Source: an uncultured Clostridium sp.
Lineage (GTDB): Bacteria > Bacillota > Clostridia > Lachnospirales > Lachnospiraceae
Direction of reading: 5' to 3'
Assembly (NCBI GenBank): GCA_947178445.1
Contig: CAMWYJ010000028.1
Span: 1 to 34,092, forward strand
Length of the DNA: 34,092 bases
Positions 7,536 through 16,133 of the stretch are shown here, piece by piece. Under the pieces are notes generated by a model. The model did no database searches. It worked only from the letters and a program-made list of their open reading frames with translations, and was not told the origin of the DNA. The position numbers and the translations under genes are program-made. The number at the start of each line of letters is the position of its first letter. The first letter of the stretch is position 1.

Positions 7536-8795
7536 CTATTCCATTGTCAGCAGATTATGCTCTAATTTCATTCGCAGTACTCTTTTTGTAGAAATGTCAA
7601 TCTGCTCTTTTGTGACTGTACCTTCCTCTATGGCATCTAAAATGCCCTTTTGTGAGACAGCAAAATCTGCCGAAAAAATCATATCATTTCCCGCTGCAAT
7701 TGCCTTTCCCGATGCTTCTTCTAACGTCATATGGCTCAGCACTGCCTGCATATTCAAATCATCTGCGATAATAACGCCATCAAACGCAAGCTCATCACGT
7801 AAAAGCTCATGCACCTTAACCGATAACGATGCCGGATTTTTCCGGTCTACTGCACCCATCACTAAATGGGAGACCATGATCATGTCTGCTCCATTTTCAA
7901 TCCCTGTCTGAAACGGAATGAAATCCGACTCCCGGTAGCTTTGCAGTTTGCGCTTATCCATTATATATCCCCTGTGGGTATTACCATTATTGCCATATCC
8001 CGGAAAATGCTTCAGACAGCCCATTATATTTTCATGTTCCATTGCCTGCAAAACGGCAGCTACATAAGCAGACACTGTCTTTGCATCACTGCCTGCCGAC
8101 CGTTCATACATATATGCATTTTTTTCTGTCACAATATCTGCCACCGGATCAAAATTCAGATTAATTCCCATTGATGCTAACAATCTTGCTTTCCGGGTTG
8201 TCTCGTCCGTCAGGGCATTCCAATCCGCAGTATTTCCAAGCTGTCTGGCACTTGCAAATTCCGATATCTCTTTGTTTAAAAGTCCATCCACACGGCTCAC
8301 TTCGCCACCTTCTTCATCTACACCCACAAACAGCGGATACTTCATATAAGATTGCAGCAAATCTATGCGCTTTGTAATCTCGTCTATCGTCTTGCCATTA
8401 AAATCGGCATCAAAAAGGATGATACCTCCCGGCTGCTCTTTTCGAAGGTTTTCTTCTGCAATATCCCTTTCATTGGTAAGAATCATAAGCTGGGATATCT
8501 TTTCTTCCAATGTCATTTCCTGAATACAAGCATTTAAAAATGCATCCTGCTTCTGCTCTTCCTCCTGTTTCTTTAAAGCAAGTTTTTTTGCCTCCTCCAT
8601 TTCCATGACACGTTTTTCCATTTGAAAAGACGACACAAGAACGGCTTTCCTGTTCTCTGTCTTCATTCCATACCCTGTATATACGCTATACTTCTCCTGT
8701 ATCCATTTCTCTGTCACTGCTATATGACTATCTGCCCATTGGTATAGTAGTACAAAAGCCGCCAGAGCCACAGCCAGTAATAAATATTTCTTCAT
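7536..8795 (-). CDS. Glycoside hydrolase family 3 protein (NagZ-like), membrane anchored
   Basis: 419 residues. Residues 3-20 form an N-terminal signal/anchor, then a basic/Glu-rich coiled segment (about 55-85) leads into a GH3 N-terminal TIM barrel like beta-N-acetylhexosaminidase NagZ, which cuts GlcNAc from muropeptides or glycans. Visible motifs are the GGIILFDADF strand, VDEEGGEVSR, the KHFPGYG loop (about 262-268) and the nucleophile motif ADDLNM with Asp345/Asp346. In NagZ the KHFPG loop ends in Asp-x-His, the proton-donor dyad; here it reads N272-T-H274, so the acid residue is changed. Either activity is altered or the residue plays a different part. The protein lacks the second GH3 domain, as in short NagZ types. 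It is the gene before the WYL regulator; 71 bp separates it from the transglutaminase gene. Confidence 0.88.
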   Translation of the reverse strand: MKKYLLLAVALAAFVLLYQWADSHIAVTEKWIQEKYSVYTGYGMKTENRKAVLVSSFQMEKRVMEMEEAKKLALKKQEEEQKQDAFLNACIQEMTLEEKISQLMILTNERDIAEENLRKEQPGGIILFDADFNGKTIDEITKRIDLLQSYMKYPLFVGVDEEGGEVSRVDGLLNKEISEFASARQLGNTADWNALTDETTRKARLLASMGINLNFDPVADIVTEKNAYMYERSAGSDAKTVSAYVAAVLQAMEHENIMGCLKHFPGYGNNGNTHRGYIMDKRKLQSYRESDFIPFQTGIENGADMIMVSHLVMGAVDRKNPASLSVKVHELLRDELAFDGVIIADDLNMQAVLSHMTLEEASGKAIAAGNDMIFSADFAVSQKGILDAIEEGTVTKEQIDISTKRVLRMKLEHNLLTME

Positions 8796-8866
8796 TTTAC
8801 ATCCTCATTATCTACAAATTCCTGATATATCGAATCATATCTTTTGTAAACCAACAAGATTGCTTT

Positions 8867-11359
8867 TTATCTTCTGAACAAAGCCGCCTTACACTGCCAT
8901 GACACCTGCTTCCAAACAGCCTTTCTTACCTGTTTCAGCAGCTTTCTTATCTCCTCTAACTGTTCTTCCGAAAGAAGCTGCCCACCGAAGCTAATCTGCT
9001 CTAAGCGTTCACATATCTGTTCGCACTCCATATGAATACCATATTGTGCTTTCATATAAACAAGCTGTTCCATATGATTCTTACAGTACGCAAAGGAATC
9101 ATCACATATACGGAGTATGTCACACAAATCTGCATAATATGCAATCAATGCTTCTGCCCGGTTTTCCTGATGACACTTCCTGTAACGGCACCACTTTCTA
9201 TATATGAGCCTTCCACCTGATACAAGCAGCATTGCTGCTATCACACCATAGAGCACATATAAAAACCATGTATATTTTTCTATATCAAACGTTATATTAC
9301 GATTTCCAGCTCCACCCATCTCTCTCAGGGTTCCATTGTTCAAGAAGTCCGTAAACGCAGACCAAAAATCATCCTCATCCACTTCTCCTCCGCTGCTCGG
9401 TGTCACTTCTGCAACCTTCCATCCAAAACCATCTACATACACTTCCACCCATGCATGTGCCATTGCATCCGTCACTTCCACATCCAGAACCGCAGATTCA
9501 CCTACTGAGGAATAGCCCCAGTAATAGTCTTCGTATTTCTTTCTCTCATTTATATCGGAAGCAAGCGCTGCCTCAAATGAAAACGCATATCCCTCCACAT
9601 AGCGTGCCGGTATACCCATCTGCCGGAAAATAAGTGTTGCAGCAGAGGCAAAATGTGCACAATATCCCTTCCGGTTCTTCGTCAGAAAGTAATTTATAAA
9701 ATCCTGGTTTCTCGGAGTGGCTCCAGGCTTTAATGTATATGGAATATTCTCCTGGAAATAATCTCTTACGGATTGTATAATCTCATTTTCCGACATGGAA
9801 TCTGTAAGACCAATCTTATCACATTCATTTTGGATAACCTCCTGGTTCTTCTCTGGAACCTCTAAAAACCTTTCAGAGACAGCGGAGGTTTCCATTTCCT
9901 TTGGAAGCTTTTCTAAAAAATCCTGCTCCCAAACAATTTTCGGATAATAAAGGTAGGATGTCTCCTGATTCATAGCAAGTCCCTGTGCAGTCGGCATCAG
10001 GCTATGATTATTATATATCGAATAATCCTCAAATTTTGTATAATATGGGTAATACAGATATTCCGTACTTGCCCCAACATTTCTAACATCCATTACACCG
10101 CTTGCACTGTATTTGGCTCCTTCAACCTCCGCTTCATAAAGCTGCCCTGCTTCATTGCACAGACTCTCCTCCTTAAAGACTTCAATATCATCTTTCCAAT
10201 CCGCATCCGGATCTAAGTATCTGCCATCCTGCATTTCTCCCACTACACCATACGTCTCTCTGCCGTACAGGCTCTCCCACTGGTTATCACCATATCTTCC
10301 TCCCGTGAAAGCCTTTAGATACACTGTATCCGTACTATATGGCGTATAGGACACAATCAAATCCGGCTGGTAATCCGGACGAACACTTGAAACTCCCCCC
10401 AGCTTTCCACCGCTCATTCCGCCGGTGGACTGATAATGATTGTACATCCCTGCAAAGCCCAACAAAATAAAATTTCCAATCGTCTCCTGCGTTTTTTCCC
10501 TTAATTTGTCTTCCTTAAATAAACTTTCAAACCTTGCGGATGGCCAAACCAATTCCACCATCATCACTACGCCTAAAAGCAGCACTCCCATACCTGTTAA
10601 TGTCTGTCGGAAAATACCTGCATCCTGTGTATAAGAGATCCTGTTCTTTTTTAACCCTCGAATCCGAAACGGCGCATCCCATGCAAACACAACAAAATGC
10701 CCGTTCGATTTAAACACAATCACTGCCATATATCCTGCACAAAGAGCTGTCAGATAAATCATTCCCGGTGTCAGCATCATATAAAGCGGAATCAATAAAA
10801 TCGGAAACGTAAACAATATCGTCCATGCAATACTCATGGTAGAATACATCCAGATATTTAAAATGATGATCATGACCATGCCAATAAAAATTGCCACAAT
10901 CGCCACTGTTAGATAATCCCTGTCAATCTGCACCTCATATTCTCTTACACCGGACAAATTAAAGAAATTCTGGGCATACTGCAAAACAGTGTTTACAACC
11001 ACATAAAAACCGGAATTGGCATAAATCCGGAACAGGTAAATCGCTCCGACAAACACACCAAAAAACAAAATATAACCAAAATCCCTATAAATCATTTTAG
11101 ATGTTGCATATAAAAACGAGAAATACGTGGAAAGTAGAAGATAAAACACTACTACCAGTCCTATATTATAAGATATATCAAAAGCGGATAAAAAACCTCC
11201 AACCGAACCGAACACAAGTAAAAACACAATAAGTGACCGTAAAAAGCAATTTAAAACAATATTGCCATTTTGAAGCTCCGGTTTTTTCAGATAAATTCCT
11301 TTTGCTAAAAAAATATCTCCTTTATGCAGTTCCTCTTTTTTTCTTTTTTGAAATAACAT
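8867..11359 (-). CDS. Membrane transglutaminase-like protein (TgpA family)
   Basis: 830 residues. The N-terminal 270 residues have about six TM helices, followed by an extracytoplasmic region, a transglutaminase-like domain (about 500-660), another TM helix near 700 and a cytoplasmic tail (DUF4129-like). The catalytic Cys567 lies in RKGYCAHFASA and His635 in AHAWVEVY. The third triad position, usually Asp in a DPT/DAT motif, is Glu651 (AEVTP). The family is found together with DUF58 and MoxR proteins in envelope-linked operons of uncertain role, and this gene follows them directly (73 bp gap). GGGGAA precedes the ATG. The activity (cross-linking, proteolysis or amide exchange at the cell surface) is not established for this branch. 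Confidence 0.9.
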   Translation of the reverse strand: MLFQKRKKEELHKGDIFLAKGIYLKKPELQNGNIVLNCFLRSLIVFLLVFGSVGGFLSAFDISYNIGLVVVFYLLLSTYFSFLYATSKMIYRDFGYILFFGVFVGAIYLFRIYANSGFYVVVNTVLQYAQNFFNLSGVREYEVQIDRDYLTVAIVAIFIGMVMIIILNIWMYSTMSIAWTILFTFPILLIPLYMMLTPGMIYLTALCAGYMAVIVFKSNGHFVVFAWDAPFRIRGLKKNRISYTQDAGIFRQTLTGMGVLLLGVVMMVELVWPSARFESLFKEDKLREKTQETIGNFILLGFAGMYNHYQSTGGMSGGKLGGVSSVRPDYQPDLIVSYTPYSTDTVYLKAFTGGRYGDNQWESLYGRETYGVVGEMQDGRYLDPDADWKDDIEVFKEESLCNEAGQLYEAEVEGAKYSASGVMDVRNVGASTEYLYYPYYTKFEDYSIYNNHSLMPTAQGLAMNQETSYLYYPKIVWEQDFLEKLPKEMETSAVSERFLEVPEKNQEVIQNECDKIGLTDSMSENEIIQSVRDYFQENIPYTLKPGATPRNQDFINYFLTKNRKGYCAHFASAATLIFRQMGIPARYVEGYAFSFEAALASDINERKKYEDYYWGYSSVGESAVLDVEVTDAMAHAWVEVYVDGFGWKVAEVTPSSGGEVDEDDFWSAFTDFLNNGTLREMGGAGNRNITFDIEKYTWFLYVLYGVIAAMLLVSGGRLIYRKWCRYRKCHQENRAEALIAYYADLCDILRICDDSFAYCKNHMEQLVYMKAQYGIHMECEQICERLEQISFGGQLLSEEQLEEIRKLLKQVRKAVWKQVSWQCKAALFRR

Positions 11360-11432
11360 ACTAATTCCCCATTTTCAAGGTCGCATATGAAGCTCTTTAC
11401 ACTTTTCTATTCTGCCTCTCTGATGTTCCTGA

Positions 11433-12500
11433 TCAAAGCTGACCTCTCAGCACTGCCACCGTCTGCTGAGCGCCATAAAGCGCATTTGTCTCTTCCGTTC
11501 CATTCGCATATCCCACATAGAGATAAGTGCTATCCGTTGATATATCCCGTAAAAACAGTTTCTCTACCCTGCCAATGTCCTTATAGCTTTGATCGTACAA
11601 GACCATGGAAAGCCACTCCCGCCGTTCTACCTCACTACCGATAAAAGTTCCGGTAAGTGCCCCCTTATTTGTACTATAGTAATATACTGTAAACGGCAAA
11701 TTCTGTGCCACAAAAGACTTTGTCACACTATCTGCCAATTCCAGTACGGACTCCAGGCGCATATCATCATCATTCGCAAGCTCCACCAATACGTTTAATT
11801 GCATAGCGGACACACTGATTCGTTCCTTCACCATAAGCTCGTCTTTTTTAACTGATAATTTCCAGTGGATATTCTGCAGCTTGTCACCAGGAATATATTC
11901 CCGGATTCCACTAATCTCTGAGAAATCATAGCCCTTTTCCTTACTTTCCATTGCCTCTGCTACGCCTTTCATATAAAGCTGCCCCGCCTCCTGATTGCGA
12001 AGCTCGCCTTTGGGAAAAATCATACACTCTCTTTCCTCTGAAAGCGGCAATACCGTCTCTACCATACCAAGCAAATCCATCAGCCGTACTTCCTCTGCCC
12101 GTATCACAAACCTTCCGCAATAATCCATCTCTACAGGATAGGTCACCTCTGTCTTTTTCCGTGCCCGCACTGGCATGTTAAGATAGTGTATTCCCTCCTC
12201 CTGATAAAACGGATTCGCAGTAATCAGTTTGACTGTGGCATTGACAAGAGGATACCTTGTTGGATTTTGGAGCGCAAGATGTACATAAAATTCATCCTTT
12301 TTCTCCATCGGTTCAATCGGCACTGTAATCTGAAAAGCCAGCTTGTATTTCACCTTATAAAGACTCCACACACTATAAAAGGGAAATAAAATAAGTACCA
12401 CCAGCAGCACAAAATTGACGTAGCTGTGAAACGCTACCATAATAAACACATTTAATGCAATTACTATTCCATACCGCAAAAAATTGCAGATTCTTTTCAT
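11433..12500 (-). CDS. DUF58 domain-containing membrane protein
   Basis: 355 residues with two close TM helices at about 8-45 and a beta-rich middle part. The DUF58 core (about 190-250) includes the diagnostic pattern GIREYIPGDKLQNIHWKLS followed by a basic KKDELMVKE segment. The family resembles von Willebrand A folds and is the standard partner of MoxR ATPases. GGGAG lies 8 nt before the ATG, 12 bp after the moxR stop codon, so the two are certainly co-transcribed. The molecular function is unknown; a role in assembling or regulating the transglutaminase is a common guess. Confidence 0.92.
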   Translation of the reverse strand: MKRICNFLRYGIVIALNVFIMVAFHSYVNFVLLVVLILFPFYSVWSLYKVKYKLAFQITVPIEPMEKKDEFYVHLALQNPTRYPLVNATVKLITANPFYQEEGIHYLNMPVRARKKTEVTYPVEMDYCGRFVIRAEEVRLMDLLGMVETVLPLSEERECMIFPKGELRNQEAGQLYMKGVAEAMESKEKGYDFSEISGIREYIPGDKLQNIHWKLSVKKDELMVKERISVSAMQLNVLVELANDDDMRLESVLELADSVTKSFVAQNLPFTVYYYSTNKGALTGTFIGSEVERREWLSMVLYDQSYKDIGRVEKLFLRDISTDSTYLYVGYANGTEETNALYGAQQTVAVLRGQL

Positions 12501-12512
12501 ATATTTCTCCCT

Positions 12513-13439
12513 CTAGGTACGAGGCACTTTTACCTCTGCAAACAGTTCTTCCAGTGCATCTTTTACATCCTTACCTTCTGCCCGTGCCTTTGTACTAAGC
12601 TTCACCCTGTGCCCTAATACATCAAAAAATACACTGCTGATATCCTCCGGTGTTACATAATCCCTGCCGGAAAGCACTGCCATTGCTTTTGCCATTCGAA
12701 GCAGTGCAATACTTCCCCTTGGGCTGGCTCCCATGGCAAACAACTGGCTGGTTCTTGTTTTTTCCACCAGCGTTACAATGTAATCATAAATGGAATCATG
12801 AACATACATGTCGTTTGCCTTCTGGCGTAATGCTTCAAACTCGTCTGTGGAAATCACATTCTGCAAAAGGGATAACGGTTTCTTCGCATTATCCCTTAAA
12901 ATATCAACAGCTGCATCATGTTTGGGATATCCCATAGAAAGACAGACCATAAAGCGGTCAAGCTGGGATTCCGGCAGCATCTGGGTACCGGATGATCCTA
13001 ACGGATTCTCCGTCGCAATCACGGTAAATGGTGACGGCAAAGATCTTGTCACACCGTCTACTGTAACATTTCCCTCTTCCATAACCTCTAATAAGGCAGA
13101 CTGTGTCTTTGGCGAGGTACGGTTTATCTCATCTGCTAAAAACAGATTACAATACACAGCGCCTTGCTGGTATTCAAACGATTTTGTATCCTGATTATAC
13201 ATTGAAAAACCTACAATATCACTCGGCAGAACATCCGGTGTAAACTGTACTCTCTTATAACTCAATGACATGGATTTTGCAATAGACATAGCAAGAGTCG
13301 TCTTGCCCACTCCCGGAATATCCTCTAAGAGGATATGCCCCCCTGCAAGCATGGCTGCAAGCACCTTTTCTACAACCTCATCCTTGCCCTTTACTGCCTT
13401 CTTAATCTCTTCCTTTACCACTGACATTTTGTTTTCCAT
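12513..13439 (-). CDS. MoxR family AAA+ ATPase
   Basis: About 308 residues, the usual MoxR length. The AAA+ motifs are visible: Walker A in EDIPGVGKTTLA, Walker B in LFLADEINRTSPK, sensor 1 in VIATENPL, the MPESQLDRFM arginine-finger region and the C-terminal lid (ASPRGSIALL). MoxR proteins act as chaperones that mature or remodel partner proteins with DUF58/VWA domains, here encoded immediately downstream. The ATG at 13439 has AAAGGA at good spacing and is preferred over an upstream TTG (13475). The 115-bp gap upstream holds TATAAT-like boxes (13487-13482 and 13504-13499), so the operon promoter is probably there, but no convincing -35 was found. Confidence 0.94.
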   Translation of the reverse strand: MENKMSVVKEEIKKAVKGKDEVVEKVLAAMLAGGHILLEDIPGVGKTTLAMSIAKSMSLSYKRVQFTPDVLPSDIVGFSMYNQDTKSFEYQQGAVYCNLFLADEINRTSPKTQSALLEVMEEGNVTVDGVTRSLPSPFTVIATENPLGSSGTQMLPESQLDRFMVCLSMGYPKHDAAVDILRDNAKKPLSLLQNVISTDEFEALRQKANDMYVHDSIYDYIVTLVEKTRTSQLFAMGASPRGSIALLRMAKAMAVLSGRDYVTPEDISSVFFDVLGHRVKLSTKARAEGKDVKDALEELFAEVKVPRT

Positions 13440-13554
13440 AAATATTTCCTTTCTCTTGTAACCCCTGATTTTCAAAACCTAATTATAACACTACCATTAT
13501 TATACACCTTAGAGTTCACTTCAGCACAAGTGTATATTCTGTGAATAAGGTGCC

Positions 13555-14862
13555 CTACATCCTTGTATGGTGGTTCACATATTTTGCCTTGTATTTGGAA
13601 TATACGATTGTCTGGTCTTTATATAAGCTGTAATAACCAGACGATGCATAGCTTATGGATACCGCAATCAAATAATAGGCAACTCCCTCAAAGCCAAAAA
13701 GCTCAAAAGCTATGAGAATGGAAGTAATCGGACAATTTGTTACACCACAAAATACAGCAACCATTCCTGCTGCCGCACAAAGTGAAGGAGAAAGCCCTAA
13801 TAAATGTCCCATAGAACATCCAAAGGTTGCTCCCACAAAAAAGGATGGCACAATTTCTCCACCTTTAAAGCCTGCCCGCATAGTAATAGCCGTAAGTACC
13901 ATTTTCCAGAAAAAGGCTAAGGGCTCTGCCCGCCCGTGCTCAATGGCATTGGTAATCCCTCCTATTCCGGCTCCCATATAATCTGTGGTGCGAAGACAAA
14001 GGGTAAGCAATATGATCACAATACCCGCAACAACAACACGGATATATTTGTTTTTCAGTTTATTATGAAAGACAACACTTGTCTGTTTTAACACAATACA
14101 GAAAACAACGCTGAGCACCGCACACCCAAAAGCAATCACTCCCATTTTCACTCCGGAAACCACTGTAAGTTTCGGAATTTTTGAAACATGGAACACCTCT
14201 GGATGAATACCAAGTCCCGCTGCAAAATTAGTGGCTATCAAGGATGCAATCACACAGGGTACAAGTGCTGTATAATACATAACCCCTACACTTACAACCT
14301 CCATGGAAAAAATCGCTGCCGCCATCGGCGTGCCAAACAATGCCGAAAAGGCAGCGCTCATGCCGCTCATAACCATAACGTGGCGATCCTGCTCATCGAG
14401 CTTTAACCACCGCCCGAGCTGGTTGCCAACGCTGCCTCCAAGCTGGATTGCCGCACCCTCTCTTCCTGCCGAACCGCCCACCAAATGGGTAAGCGCAGTA
14501 GATACAAAGATGAGTGGGGCAGAGCGAAATGCTACATCATCCTTTGTGGTAATCGTAGAAAAGACCTGGTTTACACCACCATCCTGTTTGCCAATTTTCT
14601 TATATAAAAAAACAATGATGACACCGACCACCGGAAGAAAGAAAAATACCCACAGATGTTTTTCACGAAACACTGTAACCTCAGTCAGAACAAAAGAAAA
14701 CAGGCTGCTTATCCCACCTACGGTCAAACCTGTAAAAACCGCCAATAATATCCATTTCAACAAACTTTTAAAATCCTGCTTTAGCACTCTGTAATAGTAC
14801 TGCAGCAGAACATGTATCCTGTGGTCGTGTCCTTCTCCTAATGTATTTCCTTCCTCTTTCAT
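13555..14862 (-). CDS. CLC family anion transporter, possibly fluoride/proton type
   Basis: About 435 residues with ten or more hydrophobic helices, a CLC antiporter or channel of the inner membrane. The gating glutamate is in GREGA (about 133-137), where canonical Cl-/H+ exchangers read GREGP. The first selectivity motif GSGIP is not seen; QDGGVNQVF stands in that region. The later motif is GGEIVPSFFVGATFG rather than GxFxPxL. These changes resemble the CLC-F fluoride exporters, but I cannot score this. No fluoride riboswitch is seen upstream. The start is decided by the promoter: the upstream ATG at 14925 lies before the predicted transcription start, so 14862 (MKEEGN, GAGG upstream) is preferred; 14889 is possible. 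Confidence 0.85.
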   Translation of the reverse strand: MKEEGNTLGEGHDHRIHVLLQYYYRVLKQDFKSLLKWILLAVFTGLTVGGISSLFSFVLTEVTVFREKHLWVFFFLPVVGVIIVFLYKKIGKQDGGVNQVFSTITTKDDVAFRSAPLIFVSTALTHLVGGSAGREGAAIQLGGSVGNQLGRWLKLDEQDRHVMVMSGMSAAFSALFGTPMAAAIFSMEVVSVGVMYYTALVPCVIASLIATNFAAGLGIHPEVFHVSKIPKLTVVSGVKMGVIAFGCAVLSVVFCIVLKQTSVVFHNKLKNKYIRVVVAGIVIILLTLCLRTTDYMGAGIGGITNAIEHGRAEPLAFFWKMVLTAITMRAGFKGGEIVPSFFVGATFGCSMGHLLGLSPSLCAAAGMVAVFCGVTNCPITSILIAFELFGFEGVAYYLIAVSISYASSGYYSLYKDQTIVYSKYKAKYVNHHTRM

Positions 14863-14905
14863 TGTAGTTTCCGCCTCACTTTTTTGCATAATCATTTGTA
14901 TGGTC

Positions 14906-14935
14906 AGTATAGCACATGATGACATGCAAAATCAA
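14906..14935 (-). promoter_or_regulatory. Promoter of the CLC transporter gene
   Basis: TTGATT (14935-14930) and TATACT (14911-14906) with an 18-bp spacer on the minus strand. Transcription would begin near 14899, which excludes the longer in-frame start at 14925. Confidence 0.65.
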
Positions 14936-14959
14936 TGTGTTCATATTATACGTTTCCTG

Positions 14960-14999
14960 TAATAAAGGAGCAAAAATTCAAAACGAATCTTTGCCCCTT
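14960..14999 (-). terminator. Terminator-like hairpin after the aldolase gene
   Basis: On the minus-strand RNA the arms 14999-14985 and 14979-14965 pair over 15 bp with two G-U pairs and a 5-nt loop, then UUUAUUA. The tail is short, so termination may be partial. It separates the aldolase from the CLC gene, which has its own promoter. Confidence 0.55.
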
Positions 15000-15020
15000 C
15001 CACTCTTTTATGAAATCTTT

Positions 15021-15995
15021 TTAATCCTGCGCCACAACCTCTTTGTAAAACTCGGTAATATCCTTCCTCTTTTCCTTTGTGTAAGCAATCGCAGTTCTCG
15101 GATGCTGGTTTAAAATACCAGTCATTAAGTACTGTAAATCATACCCCCATACAACACCCTGCTCCTTCATTGGTATCATGTATTCCTCAATAAACTTGAG
15201 TACAGGGTAGAGATTGAACTTTGGATTTCGAAGGAATCCAAGCAGCAATTCCATTGCACAATTCCCGGCACCACGCCCCATTGCAAGGTAAGTTCCGTCC
15301 AGCCAGTCCACGCCATCTCCAACTGCTTCAACGGTATTTGCAAAAGCCATCTTCTGGTTGTCATGTGCATGAATACCAACCTTCTTTCCATACTTTGCAG
15401 CAACATCCAAATAAATGTCTGCAAGTCTTGCAAGTTGCTCCGGATACAGTGCGCCAAAGCTGTCAACTATGTAAAATACATCAACCGGCGACTTTCCAAG
15501 CTCCTCTAATGCAATTTTCAAATCTGTTTCCTGGGTATTGGAAATCGCCATAATATTACAGGTTACCTCATAACCTTTGTTTGCCGCATCTTCAATCACA
15601 TCAATTGCTGCCGGCATCTGATGAAGGTAAGTTGCCACACGGATTAAGTCAATCACACTCTCCGATTTATTGATAATATCATTTTTGTAATCACAACGAC
15701 CTACATCTGCCATGATTGCAAGCTTTAAGTTACTGTCATTGTCTCCAACAATACTGCGGATATAGTCCTCATCACAAAACTTGAGCTTTCCAAACTTATC
15801 CTCATCAAACATAGTCTTATCTGCTCTATATCCAAACTCCATATAATCCACACCAGCCTTAATGTTTGCCTGGTACAAAGCTCTCACAAATTCATCGGAA
15901 AAATCGAAATCATTTACCAAACCGCCATCTCTCAACGTGGCATCCACAACCTTTACCGATTCACGGTACCCCATTAACTTTGAAATCTCTTTCAT
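15021..15995 (-). CDS. Stand-alone DRE-TIM aldolase (HMGL-like / DmpG-like catalytic domain)
   Basis: About 324 residues. The DRE-TIM metallolyase core is clear: DATLRDGG (about 20-27, with the metal-binding Asp and catalytic Arg), a Cys-containing strand, the metal-binding HAHDN (about 211-215) and GRGAGN (about 242-247). Nearest described relatives are 4-hydroxy-2-oxovalerate aldolase and HMG-CoA lyase. The helical domain of DmpG that docks its acylating dehydrogenase partner is not obvious, and no such dehydrogenase is nearby. It therefore may act on another oxo acid, and the substrate is unknown. ATG 15995 has AGGAG at 8 nt and beats the TTG at 16001. It has its own promoter, a weak cre-like site downstream of it, and a terminator-like hairpin. 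Confidence 0.85.
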   Translation of the reverse strand: MKEISKLMGYRESVKVVDATLRDGGLVNDFDFSDEFVRALYQANIKAGVDYMEFGYRADKTMFDEDKFGKLKFCDEDYIRSIVGDNDSNLKLAIMADVGRCDYKNDIINKSESVIDLIRVATYLHQMPAAIDVIEDAANKGYEVTCNIMAISNTQETDLKIALEELGKSPVDVFYIVDSFGALYPEQLARLADIYLDVAAKYGKKVGIHAHDNQKMAFANTVEAVGDGVDWLDGTYLAMGRGAGNCAMELLLGFLRNPKFNLYPVLKFIEEYMIPMKEQGVVWGYDLQYLMTGILNQHPRTAIAYTKEKRKDITEFYKEVVAQD

Positions 15996-16047
15996 TTTCA
16001 ATACTCCTTTGATTCACATTACTTTCGTTCTTTGACACTTTAATACT

Positions 16048-16061
16048 TAAAAGCGTTAAAA
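16048..16061 (-). promoter_or_regulatory. Weak catabolite-responsive (cre)-like site
   Basis: TAAAAGCGTTAAAA matches 12 of 14 positions of the CcpA consensus TGWAARCGYTWWCW, missing the outer G and C. It sits about 10-25 bp downstream of the aldolase -10 box, where CcpA repression would act. The match is common by chance in AT-rich DNA. Confidence 0.25.
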
Positions 16062-16071
16062 CGACTTTACT

Positions 16072-16100
16072 ACTATATCACATATTTTCAAAAGATACAA
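16072..16100 (-). promoter_or_regulatory. Promoter of the aldolase gene
   Basis: TTGTAT (16100-16095) and TATAGT (16077-16072) with a 17-bp spacer and a TGN extension before the -10 box on the minus strand, about 75 bp before the start codon. Confidence 0.7.
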
Positions 16101-16133
16101 GTAGGTATGCCTAAATATCAACGTGTCAATACA

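Noticed and set aside
13505..13535. Terminator after the CLC gene
   Set aside because: Only a 5-bp CACTT/AAGTG stem without U-run is present. It may as well be part of the moxR promoter region.
13712..14794. Plus-strand open frames of up to 163 codons opposite the CLC gene
   Set aside because: They lie antisense within a gene with clear family motifs, have no ribosome site and encode low-complexity, family-less sequence.
14863..15020. Fluoride riboswitch before the CLC gene
   Set aside because: I looked for the conserved GATGG...CGCC and pseudoknot elements in the leader. Only a promoter, a short leader and the preceding hairpin are present.
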